From Hyaloscypha bicolor E (Eukaryota > Ascomycota > Leotiomycetes > Helotiales > Hyaloscyphaceae): a DNA stretch of 64,000 nucleotides. A model generated the notes under the pieces. It saw nothing but the letters and a program-made list of their open reading frames with translations. It made no database searches and was not told where the DNA came from. Location: positions 62,001 through 126,000 of the forward strand of contig NW_020194526.1 of the NCBI RefSeq assembly GCF_002865645.1. The letters are read 5' to 3'. Positions 13,941 through 25,756 of this stretch are shown in pieces. The translations under genes were made by a program, and so were the position numbers. Each line of letters starts with the position of its first letter. Within the stretch, counting starts at the first letter, position 1.

Positions 13941-14720
13941 ATGGCGTCGATAAGAGCGTTGTTCGGAGTGCTTGCTGCTTTGCAGTTCGCGACTGCTGGC
14001 GAGGCTCAGGCTATTTCAACAACTTCTGTGGGAAGCTCCTCGACAGTCTCCAGCAGTACATATAGATTGGGCCCGTCACAATCAGCATCCACGACGAGCT
14101 CTGCACCAGTAGCTTCAGGTAAAACACCATTCTCTGAATCACGGGGTTATACTCACTCCAATTAGGAACCATCATAGTTGATGCTGCTGGAGGTGGCCAA
14201 TTTACAGCCATCAGCCCAGCCATCTCCTATGCGCAGCCGTTCGCACAACCAATAGTGATAGTCAGAGCGGGCACATATAATGAAACTGTTACGGTATGCA
14301 TATTATCTCGTTCCTCTTTCCGTCATTGGATGTCTCGCAAGATGTGGCAACTTCACATAGCCCCCTTTCAGAATGTCTCAAGCACTCCTCTGCATGGAAA
14401 CTTCCTAAAAAGAGCAATGTTAACTCGAAATTCTCAGGTGGTCGGTACTGCGGCGGTCACCATTATTGGAGATTCCCCGACGCCCACCAACTACGCGAAA
14501 AATCAAGTCACCATATTATCCAACATCGCCGCATCTATACCAATGAGCATCGGGACGAATGGCGTTCTTGGAATTACCTGGAGGAACATCAATTTCGTCA
14601 ACAGCGCCACAAGCACAGCGGCGGAGCTTTGACTCTTTGTTACCAGAGATTGTTGTTAATCATTTGCAAGTTACATCAACCAGACTCTTCTCAGGATACA
14701 TGCTCGACGTAATATTCGCA
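13941..14720 (+). pseudogene. Pectin methylesterase (CE8), 3'-truncated pseudogene
   Basis: Three exons can be joined: 13941-14118, 14166-14293 and from 14438. The product has a signal peptide (MASIRALFGVLAALQF, cut near AQA), a Ser/Thr linker, then a CE8 N-terminus: TIIVDAAGGGQFTAISPAI, VRAGTYNETVTV, a TIIGDSPTPTNYAKN segment and WRNINFVNSA. After AAEL the frame meets TGA at 14632. A one-base shift continues weakly to a QDT triplet near 14700 (compare YQDTL of the family). The downstream half with the catalytic aspartates and arginine is absent, and only about 150 of the usual 320 or so residues remain. In the family the enzyme de-esterifies pectin outside the cell; this copy should be inactive. 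Confidence 0.75.
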
Positions 14721-15593
14721 GATTGGTTCGATTTAAATGCACCCCAATGGTATGAAATATCCTACCCAAAAAGTCAATATAAGATCTGCTGAACGACGTA
14801 AGGGAGGAGACGCTCGACAGAAAGGAACTAGGACTTTCTCCGTGTTGAAATCTTCAGAGTAAGAGGGAAAGGGGAATTTTCGATTAGTTCTCTCCCTATT
14901 TGTCAGTTTGAACTTGACGTCTCGTGAGCGAGGGGTTTAGGCATCATTTTTGCCGACGGATGCCCAATACGGAAATGATCACGTGATACCAGCTAGCATC
15001 CGCGACCACTGTCCTACTTACCTTCGTAAGTGAAAACCACAGGTCACTTGGTGAGGTCACAAGCCTCGTCTGCCACGGGGATGATTGCCCAACCCAATCT
15101 AATTCTGCAGGCGGTAAAGCAGGTAAGTGGGTAGTGACCACGACCCATCGAATGGACGATTGCCAGCAAATTGTGACAACAGCTAGAAGCATTTGAAGAG
15201 CTATCAATATCATGAGTGCCTATCACAACGTGTGTTCAGGCTAGCCCTACATTCAATTGCTGCAGTACGCTACATTCCGAACCAGAGATTCAAAGCGTGC
15301 ACGAAAATACCTCCCTGTGACCTCATCTCGCCAAGGTGCCGTGGACTCTGTGATCCGATATAGATACCCTTCAAATCTTGTCTTCTATATTGATGATCTG
15401 CCTGCCCTCCTGAAAGTTGATGGTTAACCTTTTCTTTCCCCAAAATGTGAGCCCAGTTTAATTTCTATCTTGCTTCATGCATGCTTCGAGTGTTGCGAAA
15501 ATGGTCTTGGTTGCACGCGGGTAGGCGTCCGAGTCGGGAGTCATCGGAGTAGCACTAAAGAGGAGTTTTCAAAGTAAGTTTACCAACTATCGG
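14721..15593. other. Intergenic region, nothing recognised
   Basis: About 870 bases of normal composition lie between the truncated pectinesterase and the 3' end of the minus-strand retropepsin-like gene. Short open frames on the minus strand have no family features. The missing half of the pectinesterase is not here. Confidence 0.5.
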
Positions 15594-16585
15594 TCATCCA
15601 TGGTCTTCGTTCTCTTGTGGACCCCTCTGATCATCGATCTCTTGTGAGTCAGCGTCCATTCCTAGTTGACTGGCATTGCTACTTCCAGCTTCGAAAACAA
15701 CTTTTGACTGTGTTGGAATAAGACATGGATTGAATGGACCTGACTGTCGCGCATATTCCAAAGCCGACTCGGACGCGAACGCCATCGCTGCTCGGTCACT
15801 TGCTGATTTGCTGTTTGAGGATGTCGTGAGAGTCATATCCCCTTGACGGTCCACCGCTGAAGAATGTTAGCATTTAAGACTCTCTGCTTATCCATTATGA
15901 GGAGAACCCTTACGCTCAATTCGTCTCCTCTTGTTTGGCCTCTCAGACTTCTCATACACATCCTCTTCGTCGTCTTCCTCCAGCCAATCCTCCCCAAATA
16001 ATATATCTGATTCAAGAACGCCTTTGCTAACGATGCGGAAGGTCTTCTGACGTGTCTTGACCCCAAAGCGAGCGCGCCATGCTAACTTAATAGTCTTTCT
16101 TCCTCCTAAGACTCCTGTGGCTCTCAGGCGCTTGACAGTATTTTCGCAAATCAGGCTCTCCTTTTCCGTATCCTTGCGGTAACGGCAACCGGTATATACG
16201 GGCTTTGGATCGTCTAGCTCCTCGAACGTAAGGTGTACATGATCTGGACGTTCTGGCTAAAAACGGAATATGTTATCGACCGATGATCCATGGAGAAGGA
16301 GCCGATGTTGCTTACCTGGTCAGTTTCCGAGTCTCTCTGTAAGCTCTTAGCATTGGGGCCTAAATCAAATCCATTGGCGTGCGGAGGTGATGGGGGTAGA
16401 CTTTGAGCATCAGACAATAAGCGCATAAGTCGAAGCTTGCTGCTTTCTATCTTCTTTGGGTCGAAATCTTTGCCAATCAAGTATCCCCTCAAATCGGGCC
16501 AGCTGTCAGTGGGCAACCAAGATTCGTTCGCTGCTAGTTGGATGACTGTATAATCGAGGGGTTCCAACCGTTCCCGTTCCATCAT
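15594..16585 (-). CDS. Retropepsin-fold-like protein, three exons, possibly without the catalytic Asp
   Basis: Minus-strand exons 16585-16316, 16256-15914 and 15856-15594 splice to 876 bases (291 aa) with GTAAG donors and TAG/CAG acceptors, and all phases agree. The middle exon resembles the retropepsin-like domain common in fungal genomes. A segment ending in SLICENTVKRL sits where the DTG-x-xSLIS strand should be, and KTFRIVSKGVLESDILFGEDWLEE matches the C-terminal IIG/LLGxDWL strand. At the expected catalytic triad I read YTG (residues 111-113) rather than DTG, so it may be catalytically dead; that alignment is mine. An acidic run and an NKRRR basic patch follow, then a Ser-rich tail. It lies 0.94 kb downstream of a second retropepsin-like gene on the same strand. 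The domain assignment is moderate, and no function is known. Confidence 0.6.
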
Positions 16586-17340
16586 ACGGTACCATGACCT
16601 CTAGATGCATGAATGCAGGAGGCTGTTGGGTATTCTAGCTAGTAGGTTCGCGGTTGGCGAAGACGGGAACCTGCTGGGATCACGACTGTCTGATTCGAGG
16701 CGGGAAGTTTTACTACTTCATATAATTAACCGCAGCGATATCAATCGATCCAGGTCGAATGGCAATGAAGGAAACCCTGAAGGAAGAGTTCTTGATGATG
16801 GTGAAAGTCGCGACCCATGGTGTGCCTGAGGGGTTCATACTGGTGTCCTATCGCTATCTGCATGCAGTAGTCAGCACGGTCGCCAATCGTCGCATCCTTC
16901 CCTCTGCTGGGGGGGCTGTGGCTCAGTAACTCCTTCGTCAACCAATTTAAATCTACATATCATTTATTGGTAGGTTTTGGGGATCGCGTTCCAAGACTGG
17001 ATGAAAGCCACTCTTTCAGGTACTGCCTACTGCCATACGGAAGCTGCACATCGCCATGAGGAACGTAGGAATTCCAGGAAGATAACACGGGAATGTGTTT
17101 CAACAGCCTATTCTTATCTATGCATCGAGACGCCAAAGTTCATCACCACGCCAACCAGGTTTCCGCCACCTGAAGCTTCTAATAGCTCGCCTCCACCAGC
17201 TCTAGCTTCCGTACTGTACAGTACTAGGCCCACAACGGAATTCGGATGTGCTCTGTATTGCCACCTCTTAACAAAACTATTCATACCGCGAACGATAGGC
17301 CTCAAAACCTACGCCGTAACGCCCCTGCTAACGAGTGAGA
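16586..17340. other. Intergenic region between two retropepsin-like genes
   Basis: No supported gene. Several short frames overlap on both strands without family features. The part nearest 16586 should hold the promoter of the minus-strand gene ending at 15594. Confidence 0.45.
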
Positions 17341-17528
17341 TCAAACTTTCCTCTGCGGGTCCTTCCTAGGGTTTGTTCTCGGAGTTGTATTTGAGCTCTT
17401 GCTATTCTTTGCCAGCTCCTGTCGATGGGCCAAGACAGCTGGCTCTGCTCTTGCTTCAGCTCCACGCTCTCTTATGATATTCTCCTCCTCTACAGCAAAA
17501 AGGCAATCAGTAATGATTTCATCGCGCT

Positions 17529-18306
17529 TCAGGAACACAAGCTAATCAGAAGCTTGCCTTCAGTCTTGACTTTCTTTGCCAAAATAAGCACCCCCGGGCT
17601 CTTGATCGTCACGATATTTTCTTTGAGAAGGAAGTTCTTCCCAATAATAACATCGAAGGACGCATCCTCCGCAACACGAAAGTCGGACTGGCGAGCCTGC
17701 AAAAAGCCGAATCCGTACCAAGTAATAGATACTGCACAATTCGAGACAACCGTTTTTGTTGTTGAAAAAGTGAAGTACTCCAGGCTTGCAGTTCTAGTCG
17801 TCAGCTTCAGCCGTTCTCGAACCCTTTCGGAGATCCAGTTTTCATCCGTCCCGGTGTCAAGCTTGGCACAGACTTCAAGTGGTTCATCATCGACTTCTGA
17901 GAGCATGGTCAAATATTCTTCGGTGGGATCATTCAAAGGGTCAATAGTCGTGTTCTTGGGATGTTCAGTATCAACCGCAGCATTCTCTGGGGCGAATTGC
18001 ACTTACTTCCCTGCCAACCACTTCCGAGGGAGCCCAGGCCGTTGCCATCGGCCTAGGAGGCGGACGACTAGTTTGGTGGCTATTCATGGGCTGTACCGTC
18101 GCAGAACGGACTGGATAGTCCATCGGAGTAAGATTTCCATAGCGAAGAAGAGCACTGTGAGCGTCTGGTCGAGGCATGCCAAGCTTGTCTGCAAATTCGA
18201 GGCTCACTGGCACCCCCGTCAGTACCTCGGACATTTTCAGGAATCTTTCACGATTGAGCAAATTCTCGAAGTAGGCATCGCTGTTTCCTTGGGTGTTTGA
18301 AGACAT
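17529..18306 (-). CDS. Retropepsin-like aspartic protease domain protein (domesticated gag-pol type)
   Basis: Exon 1 is 18306-18007 and exon 2 is 17954-17529, joined across a 52-base intron with donor GTAAGT, branch ACTGAAC and acceptor AAG, giving 241 aa. The first 100 residues are helical and Pro-rich (RPPPRPMATAW). Residues about 128-235 form a retropepsin domain: KLDTGTDENWISERV with catalytic D133-T-G, a central SITWYGFGF strand and FDVIIGKNFLLKE. Such genes are widespread in ascomycetes and derive from retroelement proteases. The annotated stop at 17529 may not be the true end: another frame (17538 to 17341) continues with a charged tail (VEEENIIRERGAEARAE), typical of the family's C-terminus, so a missed intron or a one-base frameshift near 17.54 kb is possible. 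Normal base composition shows it is not RIPed. Confidence 0.65.
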
Positions 18307-18906
18307 ATTGGGGCGCTATCAGCCTATCTTAGGCAGAGTGGTGCTGCAAGAAATCGAAAATGCCGTGCTTGAGGTAGAGTTGTGAGGGGGAAAATTCGCT
18401 TGAGCGTTAGGCACACATTTCGCTTAATTATGGCGCTAAGGAGTATTTAGCCTCGCTCCCAAGCTTCTACGAGCTTCACGCTTCTCTTCTAGAAATAATC
18501 ACAATTCTAGAAATCTCCTGTGTTCCTATGTAACGTGAATTAGAGCTGGTAATTCATCAACCTGGTACTTGGTTCACTTCTGCCTATTTCTTCTGAGGAT
18601 CTTCAGAGTCAACCAAAGTGGGCACTCTCCGTATAAATCACGGGCGCCAATCTGAAGAATACCCATGGCAGAGGGGTCTTGCTTCGGAGACCACGGCCGT
18701 CAGACTTCCTATAATTTCCTTGCTAATGGTGTGTTTACCAATTAATTGCGCCACTGGTAGTCAACGCCCAGTTTATAAGGAGCCGCCGCCGAGTAGTGAT
18801 GGTCACGTTGGGCAGCTGATGGAGTGATGCAGCCAATCCAGTCTCGACACCTATCCGACGTCGGTCAGCGATTCTCTTGCGTCTCGACCCTCCAAATCCG
18901 AGCCGT
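18307..18906. other. Divergent promoter region between retropepsin-like and DUF6594 genes
   Basis: The two flanking genes are transcribed away from each other. About 600 bases with no supported ORF. No convincing TATA box was picked out. Confidence 0.5.
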
Positions 18907-20003
18907 ATGCAGGAGCTGCAAGACAGCCTTACAACATTTCATTCTCTAAATAGCAGTGATGTTGTCGAAATTCAGTTTCTCAGGCATGTGTTCGAAATGG
19001 AAGGCTACGAGAAGATCGCTGGTATTATGGCTCAGCATCATGATCTTGCAATTTTGCGCCGTTTCAATACATTGAATGTGAAGGATTTGTTGTACAGGCA
19101 AGCGGAACTTGTCCACTTAGAATCGGAGCTTCATTGCATAGCTGAAGATGACCAGGGAATCCCGGACCGCGCCTTCTACGCTCGTGATTGGTGGTCTCTG
19201 GCCGAATCCGAAGATGATAATGAGAAGCGACAGTGGTCGAAAATGTTGCAGATCCAAGAAAAGCTGAAGGCATATAGTACGTTCAGATATTTTGTCGGTT
19301 TTTCTAGTTTCTGATTGAATTCTGCATAGATGATCGACTATTGCAACAAGTCCAATTAAGTAGGCTGGAAGGACCGAAGACTTACGACCTAGACTTTCTA
19401 CGCGATTGGCTGGAGCGTCCAAAGATGGGAAACTTCCCACTCAGAGGTCTCGATCAACATGCCTGGTCCAAAGAGAATGAAACAGATCTCGTTGCTATTC
19501 GCCGAAGAGAAAATGGAGAGCCGTTCTCAAGATGGCTTATCAATACCGTTGTTCCTTATTTTCATAACAGAATAGGAAAGCGATTGAAAGTACGTATTTC
19601 CGCAGGGTACTCATTTTTAAACAGAGAGCTCAGTTCAATTCTCAGAAACCACACCCAGAGGAACCTGAATCCGAAATCACGGAGTATTCAGACCACCGTC
19701 TCCTGACCATTGCCGATATCCTTGGAACTATCATCTCATGCCTTTTGCCAGTGATGTCATTCGTTATTCTTTACTTCGTCACAGATACTATTGCTCGACT
19801 TGGCATTACAGTCGCCTTCACCGTTTTATTCTCTGTTGCTTTGATGCTAGTGACCCAAGCACGAAGGATAGAGATCTTCGCTGCAACATCTGCGTATGCA
19901 CCTGCCTATAGCTACAAGATTGGGACCTTTCAGGCTGACATTTTGTAGGTTCGCCGGCATTCAAGTTGTTTTTATAAGCGGCAACGTTGGCGGAGTGTTA
20001 TAG
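18907..20003 (+). CDS. DUF6594 family membrane protein
   Basis: Four exons (18907-19276, 19330-19589, 19646-19893, 19949-20003) splice in phase to 933 bases, 310 aa. The N-terminal two-thirds show the DUF6594 pattern: HHDLAILRRFNTLNVKDLLYRQAELVHLE, then ARDWWSLAES, DLDFLRDWLERPKMGNFPL and FSRWLINTVVPYFHNRIGKRLK. The C-terminus has hydrophobic segments (TIISCLLPVMSFVILYF, AFTVLFSVALMLV, AGIQVVFIS), consistent with a membrane-anchored cytosolic protein. The last intron, GTATGC to TTTGTAG, is needed to reach the conserved final helix; unspliced reading stops early at 19948. I chose ATG 18907 because upstream in-frame sequence lacks an ATG. DUF6594 proteins are abundant in Pezizomycotina and have no established role. 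Confidence 0.85.
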
Positions 20004-20059
20004 TTAGAGCAATCTATAAATGTCGGTTTTCTTATACTATCGAAATCTCGAGAAAAAAT

Positions 20060-20950
<891 letters not shown>

Positions 20951-20959
20951 TCTTATAGT

Positions 20960-21370
20960 CGAGATTCAATATTAGTAAGGCTAATAAGCCCTAGTTTTAA
21001 TTATAATAGTTCGAAAGCCGGTCCAAAGAATAATTTAGTATGAATATTAGCTATTATTTCCTATATAGATATATACTAGAGATTAATTTCCTTAATATTA
21101 AAATAATTCCGAATAAAATAATATCTAATATTAATATACTTGGTTTTTTGCGAAAATCGGGCATTTGTAACTAGATCTAGAGCTTTTTAAATATTCTTTT
21201 TTATCTTTTTTAAGCTTATAGAAATTAATATTTCTTTAAATAATTACTTTAGTTATAAAGCTTCTTTAATTACCGGTATTAAAGCAATATATTCGGGTTT
21301 AGTAGTACCCCGTCCTATCTAGCTATACTTATATATACTTGAACAGAATAATTAAAGTAACCCCAACTAG
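20960..21370 (-). mobile_element. Ty1/Copia RNase H remnant, RIPed
   Basis: Minus-strand translation gives a Copia RNase H C-terminus: a degraded TTKPEYIALIPVIKEALQL, then a stretch like TKYINIRYYFIRNYFNIKEI and ANIHTKLFFGPAF, matching the family's SSTEAEYIAL, KHIDIRYHFIR and ADIxTK blocks. Only this end is present. GC rises abruptly at about 21.37 kb on the upstream side. Confidence 0.7.
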
Positions 21371-22250
21371 ACTTCAATGAATGAATGTCTATTCACCATC
21401 ACGTGACTATAATCGCACACGTGCCTCTCTGGACCACATGCTAACTTTTATTTACTGAGCTTATTTAATGATGGCATTATTCTACCGGTTCCAAATTTTA
21501 TATGTCTCATCTCTACTAGGTGAAATACTAAGCAGGGCGCTATAATTGAAAGATTAAACAATATGAAAGACCTTCAGCGTCTGCAAACACTTTAGCTCAT
21601 TCCAGTAGTCATTAGATCAGCCTCGAAGCTTAATAAATAGTTCATGTAATAATTTCTAATTAAAATTCGCATTTAGATTTAGGTTGGAATAGTTTTAATC
21701 GAGGAAAGCGACGTCGAAGTTCGCAAGGCTCTGTACCCGAACAACTTGCATGGCAACACCGTCAAAGTGCCTTGAGCAGCTACTGCTCATCGGCACAGGG
21801 CTGCAGAATTCCGAAGTGTCCCGTCAACTGACTTCAAATAAATTTACACTGTAACAGAATCATGCTTGACATGGGGCAGCGGAGCAGAATTTAAGGATTT
21901 CGACCTGCATTCGAGGAAAGTGGCACTCGAAAGCTGAAGTGACCGGATGCCTCCCGATGTGCCACTTTCATCCCCAACTTCAAGACCGGACCACCGATTC
22001 ATAGAACAGCAATGAATACTCTGACTCCTCATTGGTAATCAGCCTGAGGACCCTCCAACACTGGTCCAAAAATCCCACGGGTTCGAAAACGAGATCCCAT
22101 CATTGAAGCAGCGCTGATGCCCTTGGTATAAGAACTCGCCCACCGCCCACCATCATTCTCACAGCACTCTCTTCTTCGAGCAATCGTCGCAATTGTCGCA
22201 CACATCCACTCGGACCATACCATCTTCGTACAGCTTCCAACGTCGCAACC
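21371..22250. other. Intergenic region of normal composition
   Basis: No supported coding region. From about 22140 the plus strand becomes CT-rich like a fungal 5' leader (CACAGCACTCTCTTCTTCG), in front of the small spliced candidate gene. Confidence 0.45.
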
Positions 22251-22407
22251 CGTAAGTATCTCGCCTCAAACATTGCCCCCTTCGTGACGCAGAGACAGCG
22301 GCAGCGGCAGCGCGCCGTGATCGAATCTTGGGATTTGAATTGACATTCCTGCAGGGCACTCGCTTACTTGCAGCCCTCCGGATCGGTCATTTTCTGAAGT
22401 TCTCGCA

Positions 22408-22609
22408 ATGTTCGGCACATACGCAATCCAAAATCACGGCCGCGATGAGGGTGCCACTGAGCAACCATCATATCCAAAGCCCAATCCAACAGACAATGTG
22501 AGTGCACCACTTGATGCGCGCATTAAGAAATTAAGACATCGTTCTTAAAAAACAATTGAGACTTCAATACTAATTGATTTTTATCCCCGCGCAGACATAT
22601 GGAAATTAA
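22408..22609 (+). CDS. Possible short spliced gene (34 aa)
   Basis: Exon 22408-22497 and exon 22595-22609 join in phase across an intron with excellent signals (GTGAGT donor, TACTAAT branch point, GCAG acceptor) to a 34-residue hydrophilic peptide beginning MFGTYAIQNHGRDEG and ending NTYGN. Upstream, GTAAGT at 22252 and TTGCAG at 22373 look like a leader intron, and a CT-rich leader precedes that. I do not recognise the peptide. It could instead be a non-coding transcript, or part of a longer gene whose other exons I missed. The splice signals are the strongest evidence here; the coding claim is weak. Confidence 0.33.
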
Positions 22610-23290
22610 TGCATTGGTTGATGGAAAGTTGAGGTGGATGTTGTGGTGATGAAGGTAAGCGATGCGAGATCCGACGGCTGTGCTTCTTGCGCTCTCGGTG
22701 TTGTCGGTCAATTCAACTTCAGAACGCCGGCAATTTGGGAGCGCCCTGCATTTGCTTCTTGCAAGGCTTGCCCTCTTTTGATAAGCGAGCTTTGCGCATC
22801 ACGTGCTCACCCTCCATGCTCAGAACTCCATTTCCGTTTTCGGTCGTGGCAACCTCTTCCTTCTCAAATAGCGATATACACTTGCAACTAACTCAGTCTT
22901 TATACTGACTTCGTATACAGATCGCTTTCATCCCCAAAACACGCCGCGAGGGGAGGAGTAAAGGATTTCATAGGCACTTGCCATCTCTTCTTTCTGGGTA
23001 CTGATTGCCATGAAATGAATAAAATCAATGAAAAACAATCCACACTCTCTAAGTCTCCTTGAGTAGCGACACGGTATCACGAACTAGCTATCTAAATACA
23101 CAGTTTCATAGTCTCTCATTCTAACAACCCATTGCACATTCCAAAGCAGAACACAAACACAAACAACGCTAGCTCGCTCAAATACTCGTCAATCCAATAT
23201 TCATCGCTTCCATATTTACAATCTGGATATTCACATTACTTCCTCCTTATCCTTCCTCCTTCTCCTCCTTCTCTCTTACATGAACAAGGT
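22610..23290. other. Intergenic region, 3' flanks of convergent genes
   Basis: About 680 bases between the small candidate gene and the 3' end of the minus-strand membrane protein gene. The CT-rich tract near 23.2-23.28 kb lies just past that gene's stop. No other gene is supported. Confidence 0.45.
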
Positions 23291-25756
23291 TCATTCCGAC
23301 TCAGTCACAACATCAACGGGGACTGGTTCCTGGCGCGGGGCTTCGGCGGGAACAGGAAATTGAATCGGTACTTCCACGGACGGAGGATCAGGCGAAGGTG
23401 CGATCACTTTCTCCTCTGGTATGCGGGCTGGAACAGGTGCCTCGACGAACTGTTCGATGTGCTCTTGAGCTGAGACCGGCTGAGCCTCCGGTATCTCAAC
23501 AATCGGAGCCTGACTCTCTACGCTCTGCACAACCTGAACAGGCTCAGCTACATGTGTTGGAACTTCCACAGGAGCAACGATCGAAGTTGTGACTAGGACC
23601 GGAACCATCTCTGTCACGGTCGCCTCCCTAAACACAGTCGTTGTCTCAATCTTCACCGCCGGCTCCGGCATCACGACCACATTATTCGGCTGTTCGATTG
23701 CAGAATTCGGCCTCAGAGAGAGGATGAGGATGAACAAACTCAACACCACAATCGCGACATTTTTCCTATCCCTCATCGCGACCTTGAACGCCGCGAGCAA
23801 GAGGTCGGGCAGCGAGTCACCATTTACCGACCCTGTCGACGCTCTTGAGCTGGTGCGCCGATATGGTGCAGGTCTTGGTGGAGGGCACGGCGTATCGAGA
23901 CCCGGGCCGTAGATTTCTCGCATACGCTCTTCGTTTTGGAGTCTCTTCAGTCTCGTTGCTTCGTCTTCTTCATGTACCGGCTCCTCACGATGTTCATGTT
24001 CATGATGCTTATGTTCATGATGATCATGGACGTGCTCAATCACGTCTTCTTCGTCCACGAACCCGTCATCTTCCTCATGAAGGTCATGAGTAGGAATCTT
24101 GCTTGGCGAGATAGTCGCCAAATGCTCCAACTCCACCGCCAACGCTCCCTCAACAAACGGCTCGATCTCCACATCCACCCTCTCCATTTCCCGCCACGCA
24201 GCCGCCCACGCACCGGCTCGCATCAACCCATTACTCGCATAGATCTTGACTCTGAATCGCCGCTCTCCTTCCGCGACGTCGCCGATTTCTTCAACTCTGA
24301 CGTCTCGGCCACAGATATCGCACCATTTCCGCTGTCCTTGTGCACTATTCCAAGAATATTCGCCAGGTGCCCCCGCTTCTTCGTCGGATGAGGGCGTCTC
24401 TGAGGGCCCCATGTAGTGTCCGCATTTTAGGATTAGGGCTCGTGGGTGAACGGGTAGTTCGAGGGCCTCGAGAAGTCGCTCTTCAAGGATTTCATAGGAG
24501 TCTTGGGGATGCGGAAGGAGGATTCCACGTTCGAGGACTGTGTCTCCTAACTTTTCCTGGAGGAGACGCCAGCTTTCTTTGACACTTTGTAGGGATTCTG
24601 GAACGTCGGGTACGGACATGAGATGCGAGTATGGCCATTGGAGAGGGAGGACTGTAACGTGCAGTAAGACGAGAGGGAGTTGTTTTGGTTTGAAGCGTGT
24701 GGGTGTCCGTTTTGAGGGCGAGTTGTGCGAGTTCGGTGTCCCTATTCTGGAAACAGCAGGGAACGGCCGTTTTGTAGAGCGTGGAGAGGAGAAGATTGAT
24801 GGTGTGGGGGATGACATTTGTATTGCGCGGACGGAGGAGGGGGTTCGAAAAGGCGGTCGCGAGAGGACTTTGCCTGGTGTGCGGGGGGTGGAGTCTACAG
24901 GTTGATGCATGTAGGATGCTCCGCTTGGGATTCGAGAGATGGGTTCGTTCTCATTGCTGGATGCTGCTTCCTCGCCAACGGCAGGAGAGGTGAGGAGTTT
25001 GATATTCTCGTCGGCGCTGAGTTCGTGGAGGGAGTTGAGACTGCTTCGTTTGCTACCATCGGAGTGGCTGAAGACGTCGTCATCAATATCACCATCGTGA
25101 TGCGAGCTCGAATCTCCTCCGTGCTCGGAGTGTTGATCGTGGTCAGACTCATATGCTGCATCGTGATGCAAACTGTCTCCTCCTTTATTCTCGGGGTGCT
25201 GGTTATGATCGGGCTCGGGCGTTGCGTCGTGATGGGAAGTCAAATTCTCTTCATGAACAGAGTGTTGTTCATGATCAGACTCGTACGTGGCTTCTGTTCC
25301 ATCGTAGGTCAACTCCGTCCCATCGTATGTCAACTCTGTCCTTTCAGGTTCGTAACTCTCATCCGTTCGCATACTGACTTCGGGGTCTGTGGGACCTCCG
25401 TAGTGGTCTTGTTCAATGCTTGCAACTACCGCTCGTGCTGCAGCCTGGATCTGAGCTTCGATTCGGTCGATCTGCCGTTCTCTCGCCGCTTGTTCCATGT
25501 CGTGCTCCTCATCAATTGCATCCTCTGTCTTGTCTTCCTGCTCGCTCTCTGCCGGTTCCTCACCCTTCAGCATTTCCTCGACCGGAGCTTTCTCTTCTTC
25601 TGACGCATCTCCCCAAGAATCATGATGCACCACTGTCTGGTTACTCGAAACGCGTTCTGCGGACATTGCGTTTTCTTTATCGTGCTCTGTATTCGCCGGA
25701 TCGGATAAGCAAGAACCATCCACGTGGATTTGGAAGTCCGGAGTTGATTTGCGCAT
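23291..25756 (-). CDS. Large acidic single-pass membrane protein conserved in Pezizomycotina, function unknown
   Basis: One uninterrupted frame of 821 aa starts at ATG 25756. The first 270 residues are acidic with repeated His-Asp/Glu units (SDHDQHSEHGG-like) and two copies of ELTYDGT. A Pro/Ser/Thr linker follows. The conserved core (about 365-560) reads LPLVLLHVTVLPLQWPYS, RGILLPHPQDSYEILEERLL, LILKCGHYMGP and KWCDICGRDVR, the last with a CxxC. A second His/Glu cluster (HDHHEHKHHEHEH) lies near 590. One transmembrane helix, VAIVVLSLFILIL, is at about 678-690, followed by a Val/Pro/Glu-rich tail. Homologues are often labelled pathway-specific nitrogen regulator in databases, which the sequence itself does not support. 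The His-rich runs could bind metal (inference). Confidence 0.8.
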   Translation of the reverse strand: MRKSTPDFQIHVDGSCLSDPANTEHDKENAMSAERVSSNQTVVHHDSWGDASEEEKAPVEEMLKGEEPAESEQEDKTEDAIDEEHDMEQAARERQIDRIEAQIQAAARAVVASIEQDHYGGPTDPEVSMRTDESYEPERTELTYDGTELTYDGTEATYESDHEQHSVHEENLTSHHDATPEPDHNQHPENKGGDSLHHDAAYESDHDQHSEHGGDSSSHHDGDIDDDVFSHSDGSKRSSLNSLHELSADENIKLLTSPAVGEEAASSNENEPISRIPSGASYMHQPVDSTPRTPGKVLSRPPFRTPSSVRAIQMSSPTPSIFSSPRSTKRPFPAVSRIGTPNSHNSPSKRTPTRFKPKQLPLVLLHVTVLPLQWPYSHLMSVPDVPESLQSVKESWRLLQEKLGDTVLERGILLPHPQDSYEILEERLLEALELPVHPRALILKCGHYMGPSETPSSDEEAGAPGEYSWNSAQGQRKWCDICGRDVRVEEIGDVAEGERRFRVKIYASNGLMRAGAWAAAWREMERVDVEIEPFVEGALAVELEHLATISPSKIPTHDLHEEDDGFVDEEDVIEHVHDHHEHKHHEHEHREEPVHEEDEATRLKRLQNEERMREIYGPGLDTPCPPPRPAPYRRTSSRASTGSVNGDSLPDLLLAAFKVAMRDRKNVAIVVLSLFILILSLRPNSAIEQPNNVVVMPEPAVKIETTTVFREATVTEMVPVLVTTSIVAPVEVPTHVAEPVQVVQSVESQAPIVEIPEAQPVSAQEHIEQFVEAPVPARIPEEKVIAPSPDPPSVEVPIQFPVPAEAPRQEPVPVDVVTESE

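Noticed and set aside
17425..18300. 291-aa plus-strand frame
   Set aside because: It lies antisense to the retropepsin-like gene, whose motifs and intron are convincing.
24818..25603. 261-aa plus-strand frame rich in hydrophobic residues
   Set aside because: Antisense shadow of the His/Glu-rich part of the 821-aa minus-strand gene.
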